Shown: positions 26,174 to 37,546, counted from the first letter of the stretch. The stretch is DNA of 64,000 nt from Pseudoalteromonas aurantia 208 (GCF_014858725.1 NZ_AQGV01000012.1:248001-312000), one strand, 5' to 3'. A program made the numbers and translations. The notes: a model not told the origin generated them from the sequence alone.

Positions 26174-27109
26174 ATGAGTGAGTTGCAGATCACTGAAAAG
26201 ATCGCTGAAGAAGCATATAATGAATTGTTGACAATTCAAGATTGGTTACGCTGGACGACGAGCCAATTTGTAAGCCATGGCTTATTCTTTGGCCATGGTA
26301 CTGACAATGCTTGGGATGAGGCTGTTAGCCTAGTATTACCAATCTTAAACCTTCCTTTAGATGCGCCAACAGAGCTAATGCAAGCTAAATTAACGCGAAC
26401 TGAAAAAGTACGTTTAATGAGCTATATATTTGCGCGTATAGATGATCGCACTCCTGTTCCATATTTGACAAACCAAGCTTGGTTTGCGGGCTTACCCTTT
26501 TATGTTGATGAGCGGGTACTTATTCCACGCTCACCATTTGCAGAATTGATTGACGCGCGTTTTGCACCTTGGTTACCCGAGTCGCAGCCAGTGACACGGA
26601 TTTTGGATATGTGCACTGGGTCAGCATGTATCGCCATAGCATTGGCGAATAAGTTTGAGAATGCGCAAGTGGATGCAGTCGATATATCTTATGATGCACT
26701 AGAGGTTGCAGATATTAATATTTGTGAACATATGCTCCATGACAGAGTTTATGGTATTCAGTCTGATGTATTTAGCGGCGTACCAAATCAAAAGTATGAC
26801 TTAATTGTGGCTAATCCGCCCTATGTCGATGCAGAAGATATGGAAGATTTACCAGATGAGTTTCATCATGAACCAGAGCTGGGCCTGTCTTCTGGTGACG
26901 ATGGCTTAGATGTAACTCGCACCATATTATTGGAAGCCGCAGAACACTTAACAGATGATGGCTTATTATTTGTCGAGGTGGGTAATTCTATGGTACATAT
27001 GGATGCTTTATACCCTGAAGCGCCATTTACATGGCTCGAATTTGAGCGCGGTGGCCTTGGAGTATTTATGATCTCGAAACAGCAGTTAGTCGAGTACTTT
27101 AATAACTAG
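26174..27109 (+). CDS. prmB: Ribosomal protein L3 glutamine methyltransferase PrmB
   Basis: The 311-residue enzyme methylates a glutamine of ribosomal protein L3. The SAM-binding motif [16 protein letters not shown] and catalytic [13 protein letters not shown] are visible. The second of two ATGs (26174) is preferred because GAGAT lies six bases before it. aroC follows 53 bases downstream on the same strand, the usual prmB-aroC order. Confidence 0.95.
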   Translation: MSELQITEKIAEEAYNELLTIQDWLRWTTSQFVSHGLFFGHGTDNAWDEAVSLVLPILNLPLDAPTELMQAKLTRTEKVRLMSYIFARIDDRTPVPYLTNQAWFAGLPFYVDERVLIPRSPFAELIDARFAPWLPESQPVTRILDMCTGSACIAIALANKFENAQVDAVDISYDALEVADINICEHMLHDRVYGIQSDVFSGVPNQKYDLIVANPPYVDAEDMEDLPDEFHHEPELGLSSGDDGLDVTRTILLEAAEHLTDDGLLFVEVGNSMVHMDALYPEAPFTWLEFERGGLGVFMISKQQLVEYFNN

Positions 27110-27162
27110 TGTGCGTATTGAGTTACAAGCACTCGTCGTTGTCATTGGAATGAGGAAGGGTA

Positions 27163-28263
27163 ATGGCAGGTAATAGTATAGGACAATTATTCAAAGTGAG
27201 TACGTTTGGCGAAAGCCATGGCCTTGCTTTGGGTGGTGTCGTGGATGGTGTTCCCGCGGGGCTAGAGCTTTGTGAAGCGGACATGCAACTTGATTTAGAT
27301 AGGCGTAAACCAGGGCAAAGCCGCTACACAACACAACGTCGGGAAGGGGATGAAATAAAGATTTTGTCTGGCGTTTTCGAAGGAAAAACAACCGGGACCA
27401 GTATTGGTTTGTTAATTGAAAATACTGATCAGCGTTCGAAAGATTATGGCAAAATTGCTGAAACATTTCGACCTGGTCATGGTGATTACACATATTGGCA
27501 TAAGTATGGTCATCGTGATTATAGAGGAGGTGGTCGTTCCTCCGCAAGGGAAACTGCGATTAGGGTAGCTGCTGGCGGCATTGCTAAAAAGTATTTAAAG
27601 CAGGTTCATGGCATCGAAATTAATGCGTGTTTATCTCAATTAGGGCCTATCAGTGCTGAGCAGTTTGATTGGTCACAAGTGGAACAAAACCCATTTTTCT
27701 TTCCTGACCCAAGTAAACTAGACGCATTAGATGAATATATGCGTGACCTTAAAAAACAAGGGGACTCGATAGGTGCGAAAGTAACTGTGGTTGCTAAAAA
27801 TGTGCCTGTTGGGTTAGGCGAGCCTGTTTTTGACCGATTAGATGCTGAGTTGGCGCACTCATTGATGAGTATTAATGCTGTTAAAGGTGTTGAGATTGGT
27901 GATGGTTTTGATTGCATTACCCAAAAAGGCTCTGAGCACCGTGATGAACTAACCCCTGATGGTTTTGCAAGTAATCATGCTGGAGGTGTGCTTGCCGGTA
28001 TTTCCACTGGGCAAGATATTGTCGCGTCAATTGCTTTAAAGCCTACGTCTAGTATTACGATACCAGGTCAAAGTATTAATACATCTAACGAAGCTGTCGA
28101 AATCATTACTAAAGGTAGACACGATCCTTGCGTTGGCATTCGGGCTATACCCATTGCTGAAGCAATGATGGCCATTACTTTAATGGATCACCTATTACGT
28201 CAGCGAGGACAAAATCCGAGTGTTAATTTGGTCCATGGTCCAATTAAAGGCCAAATAGACTGA
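27163..28263 (+). CDS. aroC: Chorismate synthase
   Basis: The 366-residue FMN-dependent enzyme makes chorismate from 5-enolpyruvylshikimate-3-phosphate, the branch point feeding tyrA and pheA. Signatures include [41 protein letters not shown] and [13 protein letters not shown] with [26 protein letters not shown] before the ATG is a strong ribosome-binding site. It is probably co-transcribed with prmB. Confidence 0.98.
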   Translation: MAGNSIGQLFKVSTFGESHGLALGGVVDGVPAGLELCEADMQLDLDRRKPGQSRYTTQRREGDEIKILSGVFEGKTTGTSIGLLIENTDQRSKDYGKIAETFRPGHGDYTYWHKYGHRDYRGGGRSSARETAIRVAAGGIAKKYLKQVHGIEINACLSQLGPISAEQFDWSQVEQNPFFFPDPSKLDALDEYMRDLKKQGDSIGAKVTVVAKNVPVGLGEPVFDRLDAELAHSLMSINAVKGVEIGDGFDCITQKGSEHRDELTPDGFASNHAGGVLAGISTGQDIVASIALKPTSSITIPGQSINTSNEAVEIITKGRHDPCVGIRAIPIAEAMMAITLMDHLLRQRGQNPSVNLVHGPIKGQID

Positions 28264-28334
28264 GAACTTATAGCGTCAGTGTGATTGTGGCGTGTTACTT
28301 GCTGGTTTCTTTATAGGTAAATAAGGAGATCAGC

Positions 28335-28775
28335 ATGTTATTATTCAGAAGTACCACAGAATCAAGCTTCCAAGTTAAACCAGCCCCACAGCGCGAAAAA
28401 ATGCATGAACAGGAGCGGCAAGAGTTTGCCAAAGAGATGGCATCTTATACGCCTTCAGAAACCACGAAGTCATTTCAAAATAAAAATGTATCTGTATACA
28501 CAAAAGATGAATCATTTTTAGGACAGATGAAAGAGGCGCTATTATTAGGGCGTATGGGCGTGAGTAAAGAAAAGATTGATGAGCTGCGTTCAAAACTTGA
28601 TGAACTTGATAAGTTGCTTGCCAGCGGTAGTATTTCACAGAAAGAGTACCAACAACAAAGAGAATTGATTGAAAAAGAGATTGCACAGGAATATCAAAAA
28701 GGGGCTAAGGAAGAAGGTGGTTTAGAGTCAAAACAGCAGCACTCAAAGAAAAAAGATAATGACTCTGCGCGCTAA
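28335..28775 (+). CDS. Coiled-coil protein with SHOCT-like tail, unknown
   Basis: The 146-residue hydrophilic protein has no signal peptide or membrane segment. The central and C-terminal parts are charged helices (KEKIDELRSKLDELDKL), followed by ASGSISQKEYQQQRELIEKE. This resembles the short SHOCT helix-turn-helix (L-x-x-G-x-I-S/T-x-x-E-F/Y-x-x-x-K), often found at protein termini in multimeric complexes. The tail is Lys/Glu/Gln-rich. It follows aroC by 71 bases with TAAGGAG before the ATG, so it may be the operon's last gene. I cannot assign a function. Confidence 0.6.
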   Translation: MLLFRSTTESSFQVKPAPQREKMHEQERQEFAKEMASYTPSETTKSFQNKNVSVYTKDESFLGQMKEALLLGRMGVSKEKIDELRSKLDELDKLLASGSISQKEYQQQRELIEKEIAQEYQKGAKEEGGLESKQQHSKKKDNDSAR

Positions 28776-28882
28776 TTATATTAACTCTATTAAAATACCG
28801 TTCTTGCTACGTGGTTTAATAGTACTTTAACTACGTTAATAATTATGCAAATAGAGTAACCTCTGGATACGCCTTTTATAAT

Positions 28883-28912
28883 AAAAAAAGCCGCTGTTTT
28901 ATTGCGGCTTTA
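28883..28912. terminator. Bidirectional terminator
   Basis: AAAGCCGC (28887-28894) pairs with GCGGCTTT (28904-28911). It lies between the convergent ends of the aroC-side gene and folD, with an A7 run on the folD-terminating side. Confidence 0.8.
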
Positions 28913-28942
28913 TCAAATATGTACGAGGCATATTAAGCAGTG

Positions 28943-29797
28943 CTAGCTATGGTACTTTTCACATGCTTCAAGTGTATTCTCAATCAAACTTGCAACCGTC
29001 ATGGGTCCAACGCCACCTGGAACTGGTGTAATAAAGCTAGCTTGTTGTTCTGCAATGTCATACTGCACATCGCCAACGAGTTTACCCGATTCTAATCGGT
29101 TGATACCTACATCAATAACCATTGCCCCTTCTTTAATCCAATCCCCAGGAATAAATTCAGGTTTACCTACAGCAACGACAAGTAAGTCTGCACGACGCAC
29201 GTGAGCTTCTAAATCTTGCGTAAACTTATGACAAACGGTGGTAGTGCAACCTGCCAATAACAACTCCAATGACATTGGTCGGCCTACAATGTTTGATGCG
29301 CCAACTACAACGGCATGCATTCCCCTATAATGAACACCTGTAGATTCAAGTAATGTAATAATACCTTTTGGTGTGCAAGGGCGCAGAGCTGGCATACGCT
29401 GTGCTAATCGGCCTATATTATATGGATGGAATCCATCAACATCTTTATGGGGGTGAATACGTTCTAGTACTTTTTCGGCATCTAGATTTTCTGGTAAAGG
29501 AAGTTGAACTAATATCCCATCTACTTCAGGGTCATTGTTCAATGAATCGACAAGCTCTAATAGTTGTGCTTCGCTGGTATCGCCAGGGAGATCGAAAGAT
29601 TTAGACACAAAGCCGACTTCGTCACAGGCTTTACGTTTAGAGCCAACATACACTTGACTCGCTGGATCTTGTCCTACTAGAACAACAGCAAGTCCAGGTG
29701 CCCGAAGGCCTTGCTCTATTCTCTGTTCTACACGTTTCGCTACGGTGCTACGAACTTGTTTGGCTATAGCCTTACCATCAATGATGTTTGCCGTCAT
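28943..29797 (-). CDS. folD: Methylenetetrahydrofolate dehydrogenase/cyclohydrolase FolD
   Basis: The 284-residue bifunctional enzyme interconverts 5,10-methylene-THF and 10-formyl-THF. The motifs [23 protein letters not shown] (catalytic Lys in the YVGSKRKAC segment), [15 protein letters not shown] and [19 protein letters not shown] are intact, as is the Rossmann [12 protein letters not shown]. It is a single gene with AGGAG upstream and is typically constitutive. Confidence 0.98.
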   Translation of the reverse strand: MTANIIDGKAIAKQVRSTVAKRVEQRIEQGLRAPGLAVVLVGQDPASQVYVGSKRKACDEVGFVSKSFDLPGDTSEAQLLELVDSLNNDPEVDGILVQLPLPENLDAEKVLERIHPHKDVDGFHPYNIGRLAQRMPALRPCTPKGIITLLESTGVHYRGMHAVVVGASNIVGRPMSLELLLAGCTTTVCHKFTQDLEAHVRRADLLVVAVGKPEFIPGDWIKEGAMVIDVGINRLESGKLVGDVQYDIAEQQASFITPVPGGVGPMTVASLIENTLEACEKYHS

Positions 29798-30064
29798 GGT
29801 TGACCTTTATTAGGAGTTAAAAACTTGAACGATAAAGAGCGTAAAGGGGTTGCTCTATAATTGCCACTACATATTAGTGAAGCATTGGCGCTATTTTCTC
29901 ACAAAAACCATGACTGGGCCAAGGAACAATCAAAACAAAGCGAGTTAAATATGCCGTAGTTAAAGCTAATAGCACGAAAACTGTATAAATTTCAGCAAAC
30001 TGATCTAAAAAATATACTTTTTGGGGTAAAAGTAAGCAGTTGGAATGTTTTTTTTAAAAAGTGT
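29798..30064. other. Intergenic region before the tRNA operon
   Basis: This gap holds the folD upstream region (reverse strand) and an AT-rich stretch with T and A runs (30040-30060) just before the tRNA promoter, possibly an UP element. I see no gene. Confidence 0.4.
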
Positions 30065-30093
30065 TTGACCTACCACGGTCAAATCACTATTAT
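30065..30093 (+). promoter_or_regulatory. tRNA operon promoter
   Basis: TTGACC (30065-30070) and TATTAT (30088-30093) are 17 bases apart, followed by the GC-rich discriminator GCACCCCG typical of stringently controlled stable-RNA promoters. A palindrome (TTTGACC/GGTCAAA, 30064-30083) covers the -35 and spacer. Confidence 0.8.
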
Positions 30094-30139
30094 GCACCCC
30101 GTTGTCAACGAGGAGACTCCGAAACAACAAAAATGGTAA

Positions 30140-30216
30140 CGGCGATTAGCGCAGTTTGGTAGCGCACTTGGTTTGGGTCCAAGGGGTCGCAGGTTCAAAT
30201 CCTGCATCGCCGACCA
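30140..30216 (+). tRNA. tRNA-Pro (TGG), copy 1
   Basis: The 77-nt cloverleaf has acceptor CGGCGAT paired with ATCGCCG, encoded CCA, anticodon TGG in a CTTGG/CCAAG stem, and T arm with GGTTCAAATCC. It is identical to the copies at 30473 and 30580. Confidence 0.97.
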
Positions 30217-30269
30217 CTTTACTTTCATTTTTATGAAGTTAAAGTAAGGAAGAACGAAGTTCTGACGAT

Positions 30270-30346
<77 letters not shown>

Positions 30347-30374
30347 TTTTAAAATTTGTAAGACTCTATGTAGT

Positions 30375-30451
30375 GGCGGCTGTAGCTCAGTTGGTAGAGC
30401 CCTGGATTGTGATTCCGGTTGTCGTGGGTTCGAGCCCCATCAGTCGCCCCA
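30375..30451 (+). tRNA. tRNA-His (GTG)
   Basis: The acceptor GCGGCTG pairs with CAGTCGC, and the extra G-1 (30375) opposite C73 is the histidine identity element. The anticodon is GTG in loop TTGTGAT, with encoded CCA. Confidence 0.97.
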
Positions 30452-30472
30452 TCTACATTGAAAATATTAAGT

Positions 30473-30549
30473 CGGCGATTAGCGCAGTTTGGTAGCGCAC
30501 TTGGTTTGGGTCCAAGGGGTCGCAGGTTCAAATCCTGCATCGCCGACCA
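30473..30549 (+). tRNA. tRNA-Pro (TGG), copy 2
   Basis: Identical in sequence to copy 1 over all 77 bases, including the encoded CCA. It lies 21 bases after tRNA-His. Confidence 0.97.
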
Positions 30550-30579
30550 CTTTTCTAGATTATCTGTAATATATTTTTT

Positions 30580-30656
30580 CGGCGATTAGCGCAGTTTGGT
30601 AGCGCACTTGGTTTGGGTCCAAGGGGTCGCAGGTTCAAATCCTGCATCGCCGACCA
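30580..30656 (+). tRNA. tRNA-Pro (TGG), copy 3
   Basis: Identical to the other two copies. It is the last tRNA in the operon; no clear terminator follows, and the next 80 bases are AT-rich and lead into the tig promoter. Confidence 0.97.
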
Positions 30657-30734
30657 TCTCCCCTACTATAAATTCCATAATTAATCATATTTTAACCACT
30701 TGAATCTTTATTCCCTATTAATTTCTTTTCATTA

Positions 30735-30763
30735 CTCGACTATCAAGTTTTATAGGTTATAAT
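30735..30763 (+). promoter_or_regulatory. Probable tig promoter
   Basis: A consensus TATAAT lies at 30758-30763 with a weak CTCGAC-type -35 about 17 bases before it. This would leave a ~160-base 5' leader before tig, which contains no evident ORF. Confidence 0.5.
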
Positions 30764-30929
30764 GCCGCGTCTATTATTAAACATAGCGCCCAGTAAGGGC
30801 AGGCAGCAAGAATAGCCCATGTAATTAGTTCTTTAGTGAAGTTTCGTAAAGAGCTCAAATTTGACATGGTGCATTACTTGTTTGTAAGGAAGGCGCGTTG
30901 TCGCCCAAAATTGAAGATTGAGGTAAATC

Positions 30930-32234
30930 ATGCAAGTTTCTGTTGAGACGACTCAAGGCCTTGAGCGCCGTCTGACTATCACCGTTCCTGCAGAGAACGT
31001 TGAGACTGAAGTTAAAAAACGCTTACAACAACTGTCAAAAACTCAGCGTATCGACGGTTTCCGTCCTGGTAAAGTGCCAGTGTCAGTGATCACTAAACGT
31101 TTTGGTGCCGCTGTGCGTCAAGAAGTAGCTGGTGATATCATGCAACGTAATTATATCGATGCTATCGTAGCTGAAAAAATCAATCCTGCAGGTGCACCAA
31201 CATTTGCACCTAAAGCGTTAGAAGCAGGTAAAGATTTAGAGTTTGATGCAACTTTTGAAGTATACCCAGAAGTAGCAATTAAAGACTTAGATAAAATTAC
31301 TGTAGAAAAGCCAGTTGTTGATGTTACTGATGCAGATTTAGCTAATATGCTAGAAACGCTTCGTAAGCAACACGCAGATTGGGCTGAAAGTGATGCTGCT
31401 GCGGGTGAGAATGACCGTGTAACGGTTGATTTTGTTGGCACTGTAGATGGTGAAGTATTTGAAGGTGGAAAAGCAGATGATTTCCCACTAGAACTAGGAC
31501 AAGGTCGTATGATCCCTGGTTTCGAAGACAACATCATTGGTAAAAAAGCCGGTGAAGAAGTTATCGCTGATGTAACGTTCCCTGAAGAGTACCATGCAGA
31601 AAACCTGAAAGGTAAGCCTGCACAGTTCACTATCACTATTAAGAAAGTTGAAGTTCAAGAGCTTCCTGAGCTTAATGATGAATTTTCAGTGAAGTTTGGT
31701 GTTGCTGAAGGGGGTGTTGATGCACTTAAAGAAGAAGTTAAGAAAAACATGTCTCGTGAACTTTCTCAAGCTGTAAAAGCAAATGTGAAAGATCAAGCGA
31801 TCAAAGGGTTACTTGAGCATAACGAAACAGACGTTCCTAAAGCACTTGTTGATCAAGAAATTGATGCATTGCGTCAGCAAGCGGCACAACGTTTTGGTGG
31901 TAACGCACAAAATATGCCTGAGTTACCTGCAGAATTGTTCCACGAGCAAGCTGTAACACGCGTTAAAACTGGCCTACTACTAGGTGAAGTTATTAAAGCA
32001 AATGAGATCCAAGTAGATGATGCAAAAGTTGAAGAGTTAATTGCAACGGTTGCTTCTGCATATGAAGATCCAACAGAAGTTGTTGCCTATTATAAAGGTA
32101 ACGATCAAATGATGCAGCAAATGCGTAACGTAGCAATGGAAGAGCAAGCAGTTGAGTCTATTTTAGCTGCTGCTTCTGTTACTGACGTTGAAAAAGCGTT
32201 TGATGACATCATGAATCCTCAGCAAGGTGCGTAA
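30930..32234 (+). CDS. tig: Trigger factor
   Basis: The 434-residue ribosome-bound chaperone and peptidyl-prolyl isomerase has an N-terminal ribosome-binding domain (1-~110) with the signature [14 protein letters not shown]. An FKBP-type domain (~150-245) includes [21 protein letters not shown] and [11 protein letters not shown], and a helical C-terminal chaperone domain follows. The length matches E. coli Tig. It heads the tig-clpP-clpX-lon block and has its own terminator. Confidence 0.98.
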   Translation: MQVSVETTQGLERRLTITVPAENVETEVKKRLQQLSKTQRIDGFRPGKVPVSVITKRFGAAVRQEVAGDIMQRNYIDAIVAEKINPAGAPTFAPKALEAGKDLEFDATFEVYPEVAIKDLDKITVEKPVVDVTDADLANMLETLRKQHADWAESDAAAGENDRVTVDFVGTVDGEVFEGGKADDFPLELGQGRMIPGFEDNIIGKKAGEEVIADVTFPEEYHAENLKGKPAQFTITIKKVEVQELPELNDEFSVKFGVAEGGVDALKEEVKKNMSRELSQAVKANVKDQAIKGLLEHNETDVPKALVDQEIDALRQQAAQRFGGNAQNMPELPAELFHEQAVTRVKTGLLLGEVIKANEIQVDDAKVEELIATVASAYEDPTEVVAYYKGNDQMMQQMRNVAMEEQAVESILAAASVTDVEKAFDDIMNPQQGA

Positions 32235-32270
32235 TAAGTCATTGACTTAACGCTAAGCTAACGATTTAAT

Positions 32271-32316
32271 GGCTCGTGACGTTCTGCAAGATTGCAGTAT
32301 GTCCGAGCCTTTTTCG
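32271..32316 (+). terminator. tig terminator, long bipartite hairpin
   Basis: GGCTCG at 32271 pairs with CGAGCC at 32304-32309, with GAC/GTC continuing the stem, and an inner CTGCAA/TTGCAG stem at the tip. It is followed by a T5 run. Confidence 0.8.
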
Positions 32317-32386
32317 TTTTAGGCTACCAAGATTAACTAATTCGCAGCACTATCCAAATTATCGCTGCGCATAAGGAATGAAAAAT

Positions 32387-33004
32387 ATGAACGACGGTAT
32401 GATCGATCCTTTCAGTGCATTAGTACCAATGGTTGTTGAGCAAACAGCTAAAGGTGAGCGCTCTTTTGATATTTTTTCGCGATTGTTAAAAGAACGGATT
32501 ATTTTCCTGACAGGACAAGTCGAAGATCAAATGGCTAATTTGATTGTGGCCCAGCTATTATTCTTGGAATCAGAAAGTCCAGACAAAGATATTTTCCTGT
32601 ATATTAATTCACCTGGCGGTTCAGTGACCGCAGGTATGTCAATTTATGACACGATGAATTTTATCAAGCCTGACGTAAGCACTGTTTGTGTGGGTCAAGC
32701 TGCGAGTATGGGGGCATTTTTACTGTCTGGTGGTGCCAAAGGTAAACGTTACTGCCTGCCTAATTCTCGCGTTATGATCCACCAACCATTAGGTGGCTTT
32801 CAAGGTCAAGCTTCTGATTTTGAAATTCATGCTAAAGAAATTCTGTCGATTAAAGAAAAATTAAACAGATTAATGGCGGAGCATACAGGCCAACCTTATG
32901 AAGTATTAGCGGGTGATACAGATCGTGATAACTTTATGAGTGCGCATGAAGCGTTAGATTATGGGCTTATAGATGCAGTCCATACTCGCCGAGAAATTAA
33001 ATAA
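32387..33004 (+). CDS. clpP: ATP-dependent Clp protease proteolytic subunit
   Basis: The 205-residue serine protease forms the tetradecameric chamber used with ClpX and ClpA. The catalytic triad is visible: Ser in GQAASMGAF, His in MIHQPLGG and Asp in GDTDRDNF. An in-frame ATG nine bases upstream abuts AAGGA, so the second ATG, better spaced from it, is preferred. clpX follows 121 bases later. Confidence 0.97.
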   Translation: MNDGMIDPFSALVPMVVEQTAKGERSFDIFSRLLKERIIFLTGQVEDQMANLIVAQLLFLESESPDKDIFLYINSPGGSVTAGMSIYDTMNFIKPDVSTVCVGQAASMGAFLLSGGAKGKRYCLPNSRVMIHQPLGGFQGQASDFEIHAKEILSIKEKLNRLMAEHTGQPYEVLAGDTDRDNFMSAHEALDYGLIDAVHTRREIK

Positions 33005-33125
33005 AGAAGTAGGGAGTGCGATGTTATCGCACGCCTAACTATGCCAAGTTGGAAAATATTTGGTATAGTGAAGTCATTGTAGATGGTTATCTAATAGGAT
33101 AACGAAGAGAAAATGAGGTAGCTGA

Positions 33126-34415
33126 ATGTCCGACACTCCAACAGACGGCGACAAAAGTAACAAACTCTTATATTGCTCATTTTGCGGTAAGAGCCAACAT
33201 GAAGTTCGTAAGTTAATTGCGGGGCCTTCTGTTTATATTTGTGACGAATGCGTTGATCTGTGTAACGACATTATTCGCGAAGAAATAAAAGATATTGCGC
33301 CTAAACATGACGCAGCAGACAAATTACCAGTTCCCAAAGAGATCCGAAATCATTTGGATGATTATGTTATTGGGCAAGAGCATGCTAAAAAAGTATTGTC
33401 TGTTGCTGTATATAACCATTACAAGAGATTAAAGAATCAGGGGCTTAACAATAAATCAGATGTTGAGCTGAGTAAAAGTAATATTCTTTTAATAGGTCCA
33501 ACGGGAAGTGGTAAGACGTTACTAGCTGAAACACTTGCTCGATTGCTTGACGTGCCATTCACAATGGCTGATGCAACAACATTGACCGAAGCGGGCTATG
33601 TTGGTGAAGATGTTGAAAACATCATTCAAAAGCTTTTACAGAAGTGTGATTATGATGTAGAAAAAGCGCAGCGCGGCATTGTCTATATTGATGAAATTGA
33701 TAAAATATCGAGAAAATCAGATAACCCATCTATTACCAGAGATGTTTCTGGCGAAGGTGTTCAGCAAGCATTGCTTAAACTAATAGAAGGGACTGTCGCT
33801 TCTGTTCCGCCGCAAGGTGGTCGAAAGCACCCTCAGCAAGAATTTTTGCAAGTTGATACTTCTAAAATTCTATTTATTTGTGGTGGTGCTTTTGCTGGCT
33901 TGGATAAAGTGATTGAACAACGCAGCCATAAAAATGCAGGTATTGGTTTTGGTGCTGAAGTTAAGTCAGCAGACTCTTCACGCTCCCTGAGTGAGACATT
34001 TAAAGATGTTGAGCCGGAAGATTTAGTCAAGTATGGCCTGATCCCTGAATTTATAGGTCGTCTACCTGTTGTTGCCACTCTGACAGAACTTGATGAAGAT
34101 GCTTTAATTCAAATATTAAATGAACCTAAAAATGCATTGACTAAGCAGTTTGCTACGCTGTTCCAAATGGAAGATGTTGAGTTAGAGTTCCGAGAAGATG
34201 CGTTAAAAGCTATTGCACATAAAGCGATGGAACGTAAGACTGGAGCACGTGGGTTACGATCTATTGTTGAAGGTGTATTGCTAAATACAATGTATGAATT
34301 GCCTTCAGTTGATAATGTGAGCAAAGTTGTTGTTGATGAAACAGTGATAAAGGGTGAATCGGATCCAATTTTGATTTACGAAAATAGTGGTCAAGACAAA
34401 GCTGTCTCAGAGTAA
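33126..34415 (+). CDS. clpX: Clp protease ATPase subunit ClpX
   Basis: The 429-residue AAA+ unfoldase has an N-terminal zinc-binding domain (CSFCGKS and CDECVDLC), Walker A GPTGSGKT, Walker [10 protein letters not shown], the RKHPQQEF region, the IGF loop ([10 protein letters not shown]) that docks to ClpP, and sensor 2 in [10 protein letters not shown]. It recognises ssrA-tagged and other substrates. Probably co-transcribed with clpP; a terminator separates it from lon. Confidence 0.98.
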   Translation: MSDTPTDGDKSNKLLYCSFCGKSQHEVRKLIAGPSVYICDECVDLCNDIIREEIKDIAPKHDAADKLPVPKEIRNHLDDYVIGQEHAKKVLSVAVYNHYKRLKNQGLNNKSDVELSKSNILLIGPTGSGKTLLAETLARLLDVPFTMADATTLTEAGYVGEDVENIIQKLLQKCDYDVEKAQRGIVYIDEIDKISRKSDNPSITRDVSGEGVQQALLKLIEGTVASVPPQGGRKHPQQEFLQVDTSKILFICGGAFAGLDKVIEQRSHKNAGIGFGAEVKSADSSRSLSETFKDVEPEDLVKYGLIPEFIGRLPVVATLTELDEDALIQILNEPKNALTKQFATLFQMEDVELEFREDALKAIAHKAMERKTGARGLRSIVEGVLLNTMYELPSVDNVSKVVVDETVIKGESDPILIYENSGQDKAVSE

Positions 34416-34430
34416 TACCACAGTTGAATA

Positions 34431-34457
34431 AAAAGGAGCCATAGGCTCCTTTTTTTA
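34431..34457 (+). terminator. clpX terminator
   Basis: AAAGGAGCC (34432-34440) pairs with GGCTCCTTT (34444-34452), followed by a T-rich run. Confidence 0.88.
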
Positions 34458-34465
34458 TCAACATA

Positions 34466-34493
34466 TTGAACTTTATGGTAACTATCCCCATAT
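34466..34493 (+). promoter_or_regulatory. Sigma-32 (heat shock) promoter of lon
   Basis: TTGAA (34466-34470) and CCCCATAT (34486-34493), 15 bases apart, match the RpoH consensus CTTGAA-N11-16-CCCCATNT. It lies 44 bases before the lon start, and lon is a known heat-shock gene in E. coli. Confidence 0.75.
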
Positions 34494-34536
34494 AGCTATC
34501 TATATTATTAAAATAACGAATTGCGAAGAGAATCAA

Positions 34537-36894
34537 ATGACGCTTGAGAGAACGGATCGAGTCGAAATCCCTGTGTTGGCGCTACGAGATGTCGTTGTAT
34601 ATCCACATATGGTGATCCCATTGTTTGTTGGCCGAGAAAAGTCGATAAAATGCTTAGAAGCGGCAATGGAAAATGATAAACAAATATTTTTAGTCGCGCA
34701 AAAAGATGCGTCTGTTGATGATCCAAGTACAGACGAAATTTATGATGTAGGTACGATTGCCACCGTACTGCAACTACTTAAGTTACCGGATGGTACCGTA
34801 AAAGTACTTGTTGAAGGTACACAGCGCGCGAAGATTGATAAGTTTATAATTTCTGATGAATATTTTCTGGCTGAAGCACAGTTTGTTGAGTCTCAAGATA
34901 TAGATGAACAAGAACAAGATATCTTTATTCGCAGCGCAGTGAGTCAATTTGAAGGGTATGTAAAACTCAATAAAAAAATACCACCCGAAGTACTGACATC
35001 TGTATCAGGTATTGACGAAGCTGCTCGCTTAGCGGATACAATGGCTGCGCACATGCCAATTAAGGTGCCTGAAAAACAAAAAGTATTGGAGTTGGACAGT
35101 GTCACTGGGCGATTAGAGTATTTAATGGCTTTGATGGAAGGCGAAATAGATTTATTGCAAGTTGAAAAGAAAATTCGCTCTCGTGTCAAAAAGCAAATGG
35201 AAAAGTCACAACGCGAGTACTATTTGAACGAGCAAATGAAAGCCATTCAAAAAGAGCTGGGCGAACTGGATGATGTACCTGATGAATTTGAAGCACTGAA
35301 AAAACGTATCAGTGAAGCGCAAATGCCAGCTGAAGCAGAAGAAAAAGCCACATCTGAACTTAATAAGTTGAAAATGATGTCGCCAATGTCGGCTGAAGCA
35401 ACGGTAGTACGCTCATATATTGATACGATGATCAATGTGCCGTGGAAAAAGCGTTCCAAAGTGAAAAAAGATTTAGCGGGTGCGCAGAAAATACTGGATG
35501 CTGACCATTATGGCTTAGAAAAAGTCAAAGAACGTATTATTGAGTATCTTGCCGTTCAGCAGAGAATTAATAAACTTAAAGGTCCAATATTGTGTTTGGT
35601 TGGTCCTCCAGGCGTCGGTAAAACCAGTTTAGGGCAGTCTATTGCGCGTTCTACGGGACGTAAGTATGTGAGAATGGCTCTGGGTGGTGTTAGAGATGAA
35701 GCTGAAATTCGAGGCCATAGAAGAACATATATTGGTTCTATGCCAGGTAAGCTGATTCAAAGCATGAGCAAAGTAGGGGTTAAGAATCCGCTGTTTTTAC
35801 TTGATGAGATTGATAAAATGTCATCAGATATGCGTGGAGATCCGGCATCTGCATTGTTAGAAGTTTTAGACCCTGAACAAAATAGTAATTTTGCTGATCA
35901 CTACTTAGAAGTCGATTACGATTTATCTGATGTTATGTTTGTCGCTACGTCAAACAGTTTTAACATTCCAGGGCCATTATTAGACCGAATGGAAGTAATA
36001 AGGCTATCGGGGTATACAGAAGATGAAAAACTGAATATCTCTATTCAGCATTTAATTCCAAAGCAAGTTAAGCGTAACGGTTTAAAAGCGAACGAAGTTG
36101 AAATAGAAGATAGTGCTATTATTGGAATTATCCGCTATTACACTCGTGAAGCAGGTGTACGTAATCTGGAGCGTGAAATCTCTAAACTGTGCCGCAAAGC
36201 CGTGAAAGAGATTTTACTTAATAAAGACACGCAAAAAGTAATCATCAACCAAGATAACTTAGAGTCATTTCTAGGCGTACAACGTTTTGATTATGGCAAA
36301 GCTGAAGATGGTGATCGTATCGGTCAGGTAACAGGTTTAGCATGGACTGAGGTAGGTGGTGATTTACTTACAATAGAATGTGCGGCAGTTCCAGGTAAAG
36401 GTAAATTGACATTTACTGGCTCTTTGGGTGATGTGATGCAAGAGTCTATTCAGGCAGCGATGACGGTTGTACGTAATAGAGCTGACAAGTTACGGATAAA
36501 TGCAGATTTTCATGAAAAACGCGATGTACATGTGCACGTACCTGAAGGCGCCACACCAAAAGATGGGCCAAGTGCAGGTATTGCAATGGTAACTTCTTTG
36601 GTCTCTAGCTTGACGGGTAACCCTGTGCGTTCAGATGTGGCCATGACCGGTGAAATTACCTTGCGTGGAGAAGTACTGCCGATCGGAGGCTTGAAAGAGA
36701 AGTTACTTGCAGCACATCGAGGGGGAATTAAGACGGTTATTATTCCAAAGATTAATGAGCGTGACTTAAAAGAAATTCCAGAGAATGTGAGAGAAGGCTT
36801 AGAAATCCACCCAGTAACTTGGATTGATGATGTATTGTCACTTGCGTTAGCTAACCCTGTTGAGAGTTTTTCTGTTGAAAACTCAAAAAAATAA
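34537..36894 (+). CDS. lon: ATP-dependent protease La (Lon)
   Basis: The 785-residue AAA+ protease degrades misfolded and regulatory proteins. It has an N-terminal LAN domain (~10-200), a coiled coil ([17 protein letters not shown]), Walker [12 protein letters not shown] (~356), and a C-terminal protease domain with catalytic Ser in [11 protein letters not shown] and Lys in [14 protein letters not shown]. The length is equal to E. coli Lon. A sigma-32-type promoter lies upstream; hupB follows from its own leader. Confidence 0.98.
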   Translation: MTLERTDRVEIPVLALRDVVVYPHMVIPLFVGREKSIKCLEAAMENDKQIFLVAQKDASVDDPSTDEIYDVGTIATVLQLLKLPDGTVKVLVEGTQRAKIDKFIISDEYFLAEAQFVESQDIDEQEQDIFIRSAVSQFEGYVKLNKKIPPEVLTSVSGIDEAARLADTMAAHMPIKVPEKQKVLELDSVTGRLEYLMALMEGEIDLLQVEKKIRSRVKKQMEKSQREYYLNEQMKAIQKELGELDDVPDEFEALKKRISEAQMPAEAEEKATSELNKLKMMSPMSAEATVVRSYIDTMINVPWKKRSKVKKDLAGAQKILDADHYGLEKVKERIIEYLAVQQRINKLKGPILCLVGPPGVGKTSLGQSIARSTGRKYVRMALGGVRDEAEIRGHRRTYIGSMPGKLIQSMSKVGVKNPLFLLDEIDKMSSDMRGDPASALLEVLDPEQNSNFADHYLEVDYDLSDVMFVATSNSFNIPGPLLDRMEVIRLSGYTEDEKLNISIQHLIPKQVKRNGLKANEVEIEDSAIIGIIRYYTREAGVRNLEREISKLCRKAVKEILLNKDTQKVIINQDNLESFLGVQRFDYGKAEDGDRIGQVTGLAWTEVGGDLLTIECAAVPGKGKLTFTGSLGDVMQESIQAAMTVVRNRADKLRINADFHEKRDVHVHVPEGATPKDGPSAGIAMVTSLVSSLTGNPVRSDVAMTGEITLRGEVLPIGGLKEKLLAAHRGGIKTVIIPKINERDLKEIPENVREGLEIHPVTWIDDVLSLALANPVESFSVENSKK

Positions 36895-36962
36895 GAAAAA
36901 ATCGAAAAAAGTGCTGCAAAAGGGTTTTCAAATCTAAAAGGTATGTTAACTTAGGCACTGGT

Positions 36963-36994
36963 TCAAGCCTAGCCCTTATGTAGCCTAGGCTTGA
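36963..36994. terminator. Hairpin after lon
   Basis: TCAAGCCTAG (36963-36972) and CTAGGCTTGA (36985-36994) form a perfect 10-bp stem with a 12-base loop. No U tract follows, so it may be a 3'-end stabilising hairpin or processing site rather than an intrinsic terminator. Confidence 0.5.
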
Positions 36995-37054
36995 GCAAGA
37001 TTACGCATTAGAGAGTCGCTGTGATGTCTCTAGTATGAATAATAAAAGTGGTAG

Positions 37055-37083
37055 TTATCAAAACAAGCTCTCGCTTTTGATAA
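37055..37083 (+). promoter_or_regulatory. Hairpin in the hupB leader
   Basis: TTATCAAAA (37055-37063) pairs with TTTTGATAA (37075-37083), ending ~10 bases before the AAGAGGA ribosome-binding site of hupB. It could tune hupB mRNA stability or translation. Confidence 0.45.
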
Positions 37084-37106
37084 TAACAATGTAAGAGGAT
37101 GATATT

Positions 37107-37379
37107 GTGAATAAATCTCAATTAATCGATCAAATCGCAGCTGATGCTGATATTTCTAAAGCGGCCGCAGGTCGTGCGCTAGATTCGTTCATTGAATCTG
37201 TAACTGGTGCGTTAAAAGATGGTGATTCTGTAGCACTGGTTGGTTTTGGTACTTTTTCCGTGCGTGAACGCGCAGCACGCTCTGGTCGTAATCCGCAAAC
37301 TGGTGAGACGATTCAAATTGCAGCGGCTAATATCCCTTCTTTCAAAGCGGGTAAAGCGTTAAAAGATGCAGTAAACTAA
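37107..37379 (+). CDS. hupB: DNA-binding protein HU-beta
   Basis: The 90-residue nucleoid protein starts (GTG) [20 protein letters not shown] and contains the HU signature [24 protein letters not shown] bends and wraps DNA nonspecifically. It occupies the conserved lon-hupB-ppiD position and is closed by a strong terminator. Confidence 0.97.
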   Translation: MNKSQLIDQIAADADISKAAAGRALDSFIESVTGALKDGDSVALVGFGTFSVRERAARSGRNPQTGETIQIAAANIPSFKAGKALKDAVN

Positions 37380-37456
37380 TCCACTTGGATTTTTAGCGCG
37401 GTTTTACACTGTTTCACACTATTTGCATTTCAAAGCCGTGTGTTGCTTCAAGAAAA

Positions 37457-37487
37457 AAAGCGTATCTGATAAGATACGCTTTTTTTA
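37457..37487 (+). terminator. hupB terminator
   Basis: AAAGCGTATCT (37457-37467) pairs with AGATACGCTTT (37472-37482), a perfect 11-bp stem with T run. Confidence 0.92.
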
Positions 37488-37546
37488 CATTAGCAAGAAA
37501 CTTCTAAAGCGCGTATGTGCTTTGGCTTAGATAAGAGAAAGAACAA

